From: CAZIGM01 sp964538675
GTDB taxonomy: Bacteria; Bacillota; Bacilli; Tepidibacillales; Tepidibacillaceae
Direction of reading: 5' to 3'
Length of the DNA: 12,781 nt
Assembly (NCBI GenBank): GCA_964538675.1
Contig: CAZIGM010000048.1
Coordinates: 1-12,781, forward strand
Shown here: positions 7,264 to 12,781 of the stretch, one piece after another
How the letters are laid out: each line of letters starts with the position of its first letter
How positions within the stretch are numbered: position 1 is the stretch's first letter
Notes under the pieces: model-generated
Seen by the model: only the letters and a program-made list of their open reading frames with translations
The model's database searches: none
Told to the model about the DNA's origin: nothing
Translations under genes and position numbers: made by a program

Positions 7264-8338
7264 ATATTTTAAGGTTTTTTCGTATAACTCCGATTTTTAC
7301 CAAAGCTTTAAATAAAATCACTAAAAGAGGCCCGACAAAGACTCCAATTATACCGAGCGCTTTAAACCCGACCCAGATACTTATTAAAGTAACTAATGGA
7401 CCTAAACCAATTCGTGTACCAAGGATTTTAGGCTCAATTGCTTTTCTAACAATTGTAATGACTATAAAGAGCACTATAAGCCCAATACCTAAAAAAGTAT
7501 CTCCTCTAGCTATAGAGAAAAGAGCCCAAGGTACTAATGTTGAACCGGTTCCAAGTATTGGGAGAAGATCTACAATAATTATTAATAAAGCAAGAGCAAA
7601 GGCATATTTTACACCTAGAATTGTTAATGTTATAAAACTAATTGTATAGGTTATAACGCTTAGAACAATCTGTGCACGCAAAAAACCTATTGTGGCCATT
7701 TTCATTTCATCTAGAAGAACAGTGATAATCCTCTGAGTTTTCTCTTTAAAAAAGTCTAAAAATTGTTTGTGTATTCTAGGAAGATATAAACTAAATAAGA
7801 AAAGTGATACAAAAACAATAATGACTAAAATAAAGATATTTGGAATGGCGGTAGAAATATCAAGTAGATAATTACCAACATGCGAAACAATATCAATATC
7901 TTCTAATTTTTGTGTAAACTTATTAAAACTTTTATTAATTTGGGATGCAATTTCTGGAGGTAATAATTTTATAAAATTTTGGACTTCATCATATAATTCA
8001 ACAAACCACGCTTGAATAGCTGGAATATTCCTTTGAATATATTGTATTAAAGAAAATATTTCTGTTATTATTTTTGTAGTAGCAAAAAAAGATAGCCATG
8101 AAAGCAATCCGATAGTAAAAATATAAGTAATAGTTACAGCAAGTGGTCTGTTCACCCTTTTTATTCGAGTTAACAATTGATTTATAGGCTCCAATAAAAC
8201 AGCCATAATATATGCAATGATAAACGGAATAAAATAGGGTAAAATGAAGTATAAAGCAAATGAGGTCAGCACAAAGCCGACGATAACTAATAAGGCTATT
8301 ATCACAGTAACAGCCACTTTTTTAATATAATCTTTCAT
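7262..8338 (-). CDS. AI-2E family / sporulation integral membrane protein YtvI-like
   Basis: A 358-residue polytopic membrane protein of the AI-2E (PerM/YtvI) family. Two N-terminal transmembrane helices (about 8-30 and 32-50) and a third (about 67-87) precede an amphipathic soluble segment (about 88-165). Then come a helix at 166-186 and a C-terminal bundle (about 222-347). Signature stretches are VDLLPILGTGSTLVPW (256-271), RKAIEPKILG (298-307) and GLGPLVTLISIWVGFKALG (311-329). The first of these is most like YtvI, a membrane protein linked to sporulation; other family members act as exporters or ion antiporters, so substrate is open. The start has AAGGAG 7 bases upstream. It lies antisense between ligA and camS, which are usually adjacent, suggesting insertion or rearrangement. 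Confidence 0.82.
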   Translation of the reverse strand: MKDYIKKVAVTVIIALLVIVGFVLTSFALYFILPYFIPFIIAYIMAVLLEPINQLLTRIKRVNRPLAVTITYIFTIGLLSWLSFFATTKIITEIFSLIQYIQRNIPAIQAWFVELYDEVQNFIKLLPPEIASQINKSFNKFTQKLEDIDIVSHVGNYLLDISTAIPNIFILVIIVFVSLFLFSLYLPRIHKQFLDFFKEKTQRIITVLLDEMKMATIGFLRAQIVLSVITYTISFITLTILGVKYAFALALLIIIVDLLPILGTGSTLVPWALFSIARGDTFLGIGLIVLFIVITIVRKAIEPKILGTRIGLGPLVTLISIWVGFKALGIIGVFVGPLLVILFKALVKIGVIRKNLKI

Positions 8339-8365
8339 ATACTACTCCTTATATTAATCTATATA

Positions 8366-8388
8366 ATAATAGTATTTTATACTATTAT
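8366..8388. promoter_or_regulatory. Perfect 10-bp dyad between ytvI-like gene and camS
   Basis: ATAATAGTAT and ATACTATTAT form perfect arms around TTT, 28 bases upstream of the ytvI-like start codon. It overlaps the likely minus-strand promoter (TAAAAT on that strand) and could be an operator. The sequence is AT-rich, so an accidental palindrome is possible. Confidence 0.35.
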
Positions 8389-8442
8389 AGTTATGAAACA
8401 AAGTTATTTATCATATTTATTATATTTTTTCTATCAAAGTTA

Positions 8443-8448
8443 TATAAT
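8443..8448 (+). promoter_or_regulatory. Candidate -10 box for camS
   Basis: A consensus TATAAT lies 10 bases before the AGGAGG ribosome binding site. The -35 region is poor. Initiation near 8455 would give a very short leader beginning at the ribosome binding site. camS needs its own promoter because the gene upstream is on the other strand. Confidence 0.4.
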
Positions 8449-8457
8449 ATCTTAATT

Positions 8458-8463
8458 AGGAGG
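8458..8463 (+). promoter_or_regulatory. Ribosome binding site deciding the camS start
   Basis: AGGAGG (8458-8463) is the strongest ribosome binding site in this region. It lies 8 bases before ATA 8472, in the frame that encodes the lipoprotein signal. An in-frame TAG at 8457-8459 overlaps it, so translation cannot start further upstream. Confidence 0.65.
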
Positions 8464-8471
8464 AGATTAAC

Positions 8472-9554
8472 ATAATAATATTATTAAAAAAACTGGGTAT
8501 TGTATTTATTATTTTTTCATTAGCGCTTACTGGGTGTTCCTTAGGTAAGGATGATACACAGGAGAAAAATGATTCAATTATAAATTCAATCATATCTCCT
8601 GAAATTAAAATAAATGAGCAGTATTATCGTGGAGTACTGCCTTATCAAAAAAGCCCAATAAATGGCACTCTTAGTGAAATTCCTAATCAATTAGATTCTA
8701 ATCATTTTGAATTAGTTTTACTTGAATTGGCAAAAAAAATATATGATCCAGCAGTATATATCTTTCAAGAAGGACAAGTACTAACAACTAACGATATAGA
8801 TCCATTAATAAATGCTGAAAAGAATACACAATTTGAAAACTTTCTGTTTTCTATAACGGAACAAGATTATTTATCAGAAGACGGTAGTTTTGCTGGTATG
8901 GTTGTCGGGGTTGTTGTTTCTCCTCAATATTATGAGAAAGATGAAAATGGTGAATATAAGAGAGATATATTTGGAGTTAAAATAAAAAAGAAATATACAG
9001 AGGAAGAATTAATAGAAAAATCCAAATCACTTGTTAATGAACTTGTTTCAATAATAAGAAGTAAAACGGATGTACCATTATATTTTGGAATAATGAAAGC
9101 GGAGACGATAGATATGAAAATTCCAGGTACCTTCTTTTTAACAGGTGATGTTTTACAAGGAGAAAAAAATGTTACAAAATTCACATCTATAAATGAAAAG
9201 TATTTATTTCTCCCAACAGATATAAACCAATCGAATGAAAAATATGTTGAAATAGCAAGAGGATTTAATCATTTCAAAGAGGATGTAGATGAATATATTC
9301 CAAGATTTGCAGGAATTACAGGACTTGCAAGATTTGCTAATGATAATTTAATTGAATTATCATTAGAAATATATACTGAGTATGATTCAACTGTAGAAGT
9401 AATTCAATTAACACAATTTGCAATCGCTATGATACCAAAGTATTTTCCTGCTGATACTCATATTAATTTATATATTTCGACTATTGATAAACCAAAAGCT
9501 ATCTATGTAAAGAATGCTGATGGGGAAGATTTTATGCATATATATCGAAACTAA
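8472..9554 (+). CDS. camS: CamS family sex-pheromone lipoprotein, apparent ATA start
   Basis: About 360 residues. The frame is open from a TAG at 8457 and encodes a lipoprotein signal: LLKKLG, the hydrophobic stretch IVFIIFSLAL, and lipobox LTGC (Cys22 if ATA 8472 is codon 1). The mature part carries CamS landmarks: YYRGVLPYQKSPINGTL just after the acidic linker, then YDPAVYIFQEGQVL and a GITGLARFANDNLIEL stretch near the C-terminus. CamS is an envelope lipoprotein; in staphylococci its signal peptide is the source of a cAM373-like pheromone. It is YerH in B. subtilis, next to ligA. No ATG, GTG or TTG exists in frame before 8727, where only a truncated protein without the signal would begin. 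ATA 8472 is the codon best placed for AGGAGG. A real AUA start, a sequencing error or a start-codon mutation are all possible. Confidence 0.85.
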   Translation: MIILLKKLGIVFIIFSLALTGCSLGKDDTQEKNDSIINSIISPEIKINEQYYRGVLPYQKSPINGTLSEIPNQLDSNHFELVLLELAKKIYDPAVYIFQEGQVLTTNDIDPLINAEKNTQFENFLFSITEQDYLSEDGSFAGMVVGVVVSPQYYEKDENGEYKRDIFGVKIKKKYTEEELIEKSKSLVNELVSIIRSKTDVPLYFGIMKAETIDMKIPGTFFLTGDVLQGEKNVTKFTSINEKYLFLPTDINQSNEKYVEIARGFNHFKEDVDEYIPRFAGITGLARFANDNLIELSLEIYTEYDSTVEVIQLTQFAIAMIPKYFPADTHINLYISTIDKPKAIYVKNADGEDFMHIYRN

Positions 9555-9557
9555 CGT

Positions 9558-9679
9558 CAGACTGGAGAAAATGTCCAATTTCAGCGTTATTGCTTATATC
9601 TACGGTACTCACTTACGTTAAGTAAGTTCCGTTCCTCCGACATAAGCAAACCTTGAACTAGAACATTTTCTCCAGTCTG
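9558..9679 (-). repeat. Repeat unit B1, 122 bp, with perfect 17-bp inverted ends
   Basis: It begins with CAGACTGGAGAAAATGT (9558-9574) and ends with the exact reverse complement (9663-9679). Read on the minus strand it matches unit A2: same length, near-identical left arm (CTAGTTCAAGG) and core (GAGGAACGGA.CTTACTT.AACGTAAGTGAGTAC). The inner arms TTGCTTAT (9590-9597) and ATAAGCAA (9642-9649) pair perfectly but differ in sequence from the A2 arms. It starts 3 bases after the camS stop codon. Confidence 0.85.
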
Positions 9680-9694
9680 TGACTTAGGAATAGA

Positions 9695-9790
9695 ATGTCC
9701 GATTTCAGCGTTATTGCTTATATCTACGGTACTCACTTACGTTAAGTAAGTTCCGTTCCTCCGACATAAGCAAACCTTGAACTAGAACAT
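9695..9790 (-). repeat. Repeat unit B2, tandem copy of B1 core with decayed ends
   Basis: 96 bases (ATGTCC...GAACAT) identical to 9571-9666 except at 9701 (G instead of A). The tandem period is 124. Outside these 96 bases the terminal inverted repeats are gone or strongly altered: the left flank reads GACTTAGGAATAGA where B1 has CAGACTGGAGAA, and the right flank reads ATATTACATC. It lies just before the camS terminator. Confidence 0.85.
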
Positions 9791-9805
9791 ATATTACATC
9801 TCGAT

Positions 9806-9835
9806 AGGAAGAGAATCTCTCTTCCTGTTTTTTTT
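9806..9835 (+). terminator. Rho-independent terminator for camS
   Basis: AGGAAGAGA pairs perfectly with TCTCTTCCT around ATC (9806-9826), followed after one G by eight T (9828-9835). On the minus strand the stem is not followed by T, so it serves the plus strand only. It lies 251 bases past the camS stop because repeat units B1 and B2 intervene. Confidence 0.88.
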
Positions 9836-9846
9836 GATAAGTATCA

Positions 9847-10773
9847 TTAATTAAATAATCCTTTTATAACAAATAATGCATTAGCAGGTCTTTCAGCAAT
9901 TCTTCTAGAAAAGTAAGGGTACCAATGTTGACCGTATGGAGTATATACACGGACTCTGTAACCTTCTTTAACTAAATCCTTTTGTAATCCATTACTAATT
10001 CCGTAGAGCATTTGAAATTCGAATAAATCATTTGGTATATTATTCTCTTTTACGAAGAGCTTTACTTCATTAATGATTTTTTCATCATGACTTGCAATCG
10101 CAGTATAATTTCCATTGTTTAAATGTGTTTTAACTAACTTAATATAATTATTATCAACATCACATTTTAATGGAAAAGCTACTTCTTTAGGTTCTTTATA
10201 TGCACCTTTTACAATACGTAAATTTGCATCTAATTCACCTAATTCATTAATATCCTCTTCAGTTCTATATAAATAAGATTGAAGAGCAAGCCCAACGTGA
10301 TTTCTACCGTATTCTATTAATGCTTTTTTAAATATATCGATAGTTACTTGAGCTATTAACGAATCTTCTATATCAATTCTAACAAAATTATTGTGTTTTT
10401 TAGCATTATTAACAATCTTACTTACATTCTCATAGCATAAGTCTTGATCTATTAATAGTCCTAATTGAGTAAGTTTTACAGACACATTTGCGTTTAATTG
10501 AAATTTATCAATAATATCAAATATTATAATAGCTTCATTTGTAGCTTCTATAGCTTCCTCTTTAGTATTAATGCTTTCTCCAACGTGGTCAATAGTTACC
10601 AAAAGATCTTCATCATTTAATTTCTTAATAACCTGTATAGATTGATCTAAGTTTTCACCTGCGATAAATCGTTTTGCACCTAAGTTCATACCATACTTTG
10701 TTACTATTCTAGTTACAGCTTTATTAGCGGCTAATCCAAGTATAATTTTTCGACCAATATTATCAAATGCCAT
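9847..10773 (-). CDS. putB: Proline dehydrogenase (monofunctional PRODH)
   Basis: A 308-residue FAD enzyme that oxidises L-proline to 1-pyrroline-5-carboxylate, passing electrons to the membrane quinone pool. It is a (beta-alpha)8 barrel whose strand-end motifs are visible: VTIDHVGES (59-67), VSVKLTQLGL (97-106, Lys100), VRIDIED (131-137), GLALQSYLYR (161-170), LRIVKGAYKE (185-194), IASHD (226-230) and FEFQMLYG (251-258). The C-terminal YFSRRIAERPAN (287-298) has the Arg290-Arg291...Glu294 set that binds proline. The length matches Bacillus PutB and lacks the PutA fusion. The start is ATG 10773 with GAGGTAGG 5 bases upstream. The symbol putB follows Bacillus usage; fadM is the equivalent name elsewhere. 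Confidence 0.93.
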   Translation of the reverse strand: MAFDNIGRKIILGLAANKAVTRIVTKYGMNLGAKRFIAGENLDQSIQVIKKLNDEDLLVTIDHVGESINTKEEAIEATNEAIIIFDIIDKFQLNANVSVKLTQLGLLIDQDLCYENVSKIVNNAKKHNNFVRIDIEDSLIAQVTIDIFKKALIEYGRNHVGLALQSYLYRTEEDINELGELDANLRIVKGAYKEPKEVAFPLKCDVDNNYIKLVKTHLNNGNYTAIASHDEKIINEVKLFVKENNIPNDLFEFQMLYGISNGLQKDLVKEGYRVRVYTPYGQHWYPYFSRRIAERPANALFVIKGLFN

Positions 10774-10791
10774 TGCAACCTACCTCACTTC

Positions 10792-10815
10792 ACTAATAGA
10801 AATACTAATAGAAAT
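10792..10815. repeat. Tandem 12-bp direct repeat in the putB leader
   Basis: ACTAATAGAAAT occurs twice head to tail without mismatch (10792-10803 and 10804-10815). It lies between the candidate putB -10 element and its ribosome binding site, the position of a regulator site or the start of the untranslated leader. Confidence 0.6.
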
Positions 10816-10822
10816 ATAGACA

Positions 10823-10831
10823 ATTATATCA
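10823..10831 (-). promoter_or_regulatory. Candidate extended -10 promoter for putB
   Basis: The minus strand reads TGATATAAT, a perfect extended -10, about 50 bases before the putB ATG. The -35 region is weak and contains CCTACCTC (plus-strand GAGGTAGG, 10847-10854). That is the exact inverted copy of the putB ribosome-binding-site sequence at 10779-10786, which may be an activator or repressor site. Confidence 0.45.
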
Positions 10832-10902
10832 TATGCATTTAAATACGAGGTAGGAAACTATTTTTCAAAAGTATAGTAATTGACCCAAATATTATTTAAA
10901 TA

Positions 10903-11031
10903 CTTGAATTTAGGATAAGTCTCACATAGCACGACTAAATGCTATAACATTATAGCGTGACTTGTGCCCTTGAATTAGAATCAAAGCAGATCTTCTTGGG
11001 TGCTAAGTTCTGTAAAAATAGAACTAAGTTC
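10903..11031. other. Structured non-coding segment between putB and rocA
   Basis: This stretch is unlike the surrounding AT-rich DNA. It contains the hairpin GCTATAA (10941-10947)/TTATAGC (10950-10956) inside a GCAC (10929-10932)/GTGC (10964-10967) pairing. CTTGAATT followed by (T)AG occurs twice, 66 bases apart (10903 and 10969). A second hairpin is AGTTCT (11006-11011)/AGAACT (11020-11025), and the 8-base direct repeat CTAAGTTC occurs at 11003 and 11024. It has no open frame. It may be a regulatory RNA leader for rocA or the remnant of a non-coding end of a mobile element; I cannot place it in a known family. Confidence 0.45.
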
Positions 11032-11055
11032 GGCTTTATTAATATTTACAATAGG

Positions 11056-11084
11056 TTTAAATTTCTCATGTAATAAGATAAAAT
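11056..11084 (+). promoter_or_regulatory. Candidate sigma-A promoter for rocA
   Basis: TTTAAA (11056-11061), 17 bases, TAAAAT (11079-11084). This would give a leader of about 35 bases with the strong site AAGGAGGT (11113-11120) 6 bases before the ATG. I see no -24/-12 element (TGGCAC-N5-TTGC) of the kind used for the B. subtilis roc genes. Confidence 0.4.
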
Positions 11085-11126
11085 AAAGAGAGTAAAATCG
11101 ATTAAATACATTAAGGAGGTTTTTAA

Positions 11127-12674
11127 ATGATTAAAGAGTACAGACCAGAACCATTTACAGATTTTACGAACGAAGCTAATTATAATGCTTTTAAGGATGC
11201 ATTAAGATTAGTGAAATCCCAATTTAATAAAGAGTATCCAATAATAATTAATGGTGAAAAGATTTATACAAATAGAGAAATTGCTTCTTATAATCCAGCT
11301 AATAAGGAAGAAGTAGTAGGTATTGTATCAAAAGCTGATATGGAGCTTGCTGGTAAAGCTGTACAAGAAGCTACTAAAAAATTTGAGGAATGGAAAAAGT
11401 GGCCTGCGGATGCGCGTGCGAGATTATTATTTAAAGCTGCGGCTATTCTTCGTCGCCGTAAACATGAATTTTCAGCGACTATGGTTTATGAGGCAGGTAA
11501 AAGTTGGCCAGAGGCTGATGGGGATACTGCTGAAGCAATAGACTTTATGGAATTCTATGGACGTGAGATGCTTAGATTAAGTGGTTCACAAACTCTGACC
11601 TCTCTTGAAGGAGAAACAAATGATCTTTATTATACACCACTTGGTGTAGGACTTATTATACCACCATGGAATTTTCCAACAGCTATTATGATTGGAATGA
11701 CCACAGCTGCTGTTGTTGCGGGTAATACTGTAGTTCTGAAACCTGCTAGTGCAACGCCCGTTGTAGCTGCCAAATTTATGGAGGTTATGGAGGAAGCTGG
11801 CATTCCTGATGGTGTTATTAATTTTCTCCCAGGTAGTGGAGGAGAAGTCGGGGATTATTTAGTAGAACATCCTTTGACAAGATTTATAACCTTTACAGGC
11901 TCAAAAGAAGTAGGTTTACGCATTACACAAAAGGCAGCTATATTAAGTAGAGGACAAAAGTGGATAAAAAGGGTTGTTTCAGAATTAGGTGGAAAAGATG
12001 CTATCTTAGTTGAAAAAGATGCTGATTTAAATTTAGCGTCTAGTGGAATTGTTGCTTCAGCATTTGGCTTCCAAGGTCAAAAATGCTCTGCCTGTTCACG
12101 AGCTATAATTCATCAAGATATTTATGATCAATTACTTGATTTAATTGTAGAGAAAACTAAAAAACTTTCAACAGGTGAAACAGATGCTTTTGAACACAAC
12201 TTTGGACCTGTGATTGATAATAATGCTTTTAATAATATTAATAAATATATTGAAATTGGCAAAAAAGAAGGAAGATTAGTACTAGGTGGTAATAGCGATG
12301 ATTCTAATGGTTATTTTATAGAGCCTACTATTATAGCTGATGTTGCACCTAATGCAACTATTGCTCAAGAGGAGATATTTGGACCAGTTTTAGCTGTTAT
12401 TAAAGCTAATGACTTAGATGATGGTATTGATATCTTTAATGATACTGATTATGGTTTAACAGGTTCTTTATATGCAAGAAGTAGAGAAGCTATAGAAAAA
12501 GGTCGCGAGAAAATGCATGTTGGTAATCTATATTTTAATAGAAAATCAACAGGAGCAATCGTTGGTGTTCATCCATTTGGTGGATTTAATTTATCAGGTA
12601 CAGATTCAAAAGCAGGTGGCCAGGATTACCTTCAACTTTTTATGCAACTTAAGACCATTTCCGAAACTTTATAA
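11127..12674 (+). CDS. rocA: 1-pyrroline-5-carboxylate dehydrogenase (RocA/PutC type)
   Basis: A 515-residue cytoplasmic NAD-dependent aldehyde dehydrogenase. It oxidises glutamate semialdehyde (from 1-pyrroline-5-carboxylate) to glutamate, completing the route begun by PutB. The N-terminus EPFTDFTNEAN (8-18) is typical of RocA. Catalytic and binding residues: IIPPWNFP with Asn182 (177-184), LKPAS (204-208), FTGSKEVG (256-263), general base Glu286 in ELGGK (286-290), nucleophile Cys320 in GQKCSACSR (317-325), EEIFGPV (415-421) and the C-terminal FGGFNLSGTDSKAGG (484-498). The length is that of the B. subtilis RocA/PutC proteins. ATG 11127 follows AAGGAGGT at 6 bases. It is divergent from putB rather than in one operon. 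Whether it is orthologous to rocA or putC cannot be settled from the sequence. Confidence 0.95.
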   Translation: MIKEYRPEPFTDFTNEANYNAFKDALRLVKSQFNKEYPIIINGEKIYTNREIASYNPANKEEVVGIVSKADMELAGKAVQEATKKFEEWKKWPADARARLLFKAAAILRRRKHEFSATMVYEAGKSWPEADGDTAEAIDFMEFYGREMLRLSGSQTLTSLEGETNDLYYTPLGVGLIIPPWNFPTAIMIGMTTAAVVAGNTVVLKPASATPVVAAKFMEVMEEAGIPDGVINFLPGSGGEVGDYLVEHPLTRFITFTGSKEVGLRITQKAAILSRGQKWIKRVVSELGGKDAILVEKDADLNLASSGIVASAFGFQGQKCSACSRAIIHQDIYDQLLDLIVEKTKKLSTGETDAFEHNFGPVIDNNAFNNINKYIEIGKKEGRLVLGGNSDDSNGYFIEPTIIADVAPNATIAQEEIFGPVLAVIKANDLDDGIDIFNDTDYGLTGSLYARSREAIEKGREKMHVGNLYFNRKSTGAIVGVHPFGGFNLSGTDSKAGGQDYLQLFMQLKTISETL

Positions 12675-12698
12675 TAAAATGGATTTTTTCATATTAGG

Positions 12699-12728
12699 AA
12701 ATGCCCAATTAACTTGGGCATTTTTTTT
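12699..12728 (+). terminator. Rho-independent terminator for rocA
   Basis: ATGCCCAA (12701-12708) pairs with TTGGGCAT (12714-12721) around TTAAC, extended by A-T pairs on the outside, and is followed by a run of eight T (12721-12728). It lies 25 bases after the rocA stop. The remaining bases to 12781 show no feature that I can support. Confidence 0.92.
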
Positions 12729-12781
12729 AATCAATGTAGAATACTAGTGAAAGATAATAAAATTGTTAGGGGTTAGTAGGG

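Noticed and set aside
8727..9554. camS starting at TTG 8727
   Set aside because: This would remove the signal peptide, lipobox and the conserved YYRGVLPYQKSPINGTL region, all in frame upstream, and it has no ribosome binding site.
9571..9790. CRISPR-like array
   Set aside because: Only two 96-base units with a 28-base spacing; the units are long inverted repeats related to the insertion at yerC, with no further repeats or cas genes.
10861..11126. Sigma-54 type promoter or T-box leader for rocA
   Set aside because: No TGGCAC-N5-TTGC pair and no T-box sequence or terminator/antiterminator pair is visible.
12517..12747. Plus-strand open frame of 76 codons overlapping the end of rocA
   Set aside because: It is a frame-shifted shadow of the conserved RocA C-terminus and runs through the terminator stem.

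Overview
The window is AT-rich chromosomal DNA from a low-GC Gram-positive bacterium of the Bacillaceae type (class Bacilli). The gene order yerB-yerC-pcrB-pcrA-ligA-(gap)-camS is the conserved order known from Bacillus subtilis. The lipoprotein signals, the strong AGGAGG-type ribosome binding sites, the NAD-dependent ligase and the YtvI-type membrane protein all fit this. I cannot name the genus from sequence alone.

Layout. Positions 1-84 (minus) hold the start of a small DUF2892 membrane protein that runs off the window. Positions 339-1741 encode the lipoprotein YerB and the TrpR-like DNA-binding protein YerC. Between yerC and pcrB (1740-2087) lies a 306-bp non-coding insertion, flanked by a perfect duplication of the yerC terminator palindrome. 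Then come pcrB (heptaprenylglyceryl phosphate synthase, TTG start), pcrA (UvrD-type helicase) and ligA (DNA ligase). On the minus strand, a YtvI/AI-2E family membrane protein gene (7262-8338) interrupts the usual ligA-camS adjacency. camS follows (8472-9554). It is an intact lipoprotein frame with no ATG, GTG or TTG at its beginning; an AGGAGG site points to an ATA codon. Two near-identical repeat units (9558-9790) sit between the camS stop codon and its terminator. The right part is a proline catabolism locus: proline dehydrogenase (minus, 9847-10773) diverges from 1-pyrroline-5-carboxylate dehydrogenase (plus, 11127-12674), with a structured non-coding stretch between them.

How the genes work together. 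PcrA and LigA are housekeeping DNA repair and replication enzymes. PcrB makes an archaeal-type glyceryl ether lipid precursor. PutB and RocA perform the two successive oxidations of proline to glutamate. YerB and CamS are envelope lipoproteins.

The most unusual content is a family of about 122-bp inverted-repeat elements (ends CAGACTG...CAGTCTG). They lie between stop codons and rho-independent terminators. They share a conserved hairpin core and have side arms whose sequence differs between copies while base pairing is kept. One insertion duplicated a 21-bp palindromic terminator exactly. This looks like a non-autonomous mobile element that targets terminators, possibly one mobilised by an IS1182-like transposase; no transposase gene is present in the window.
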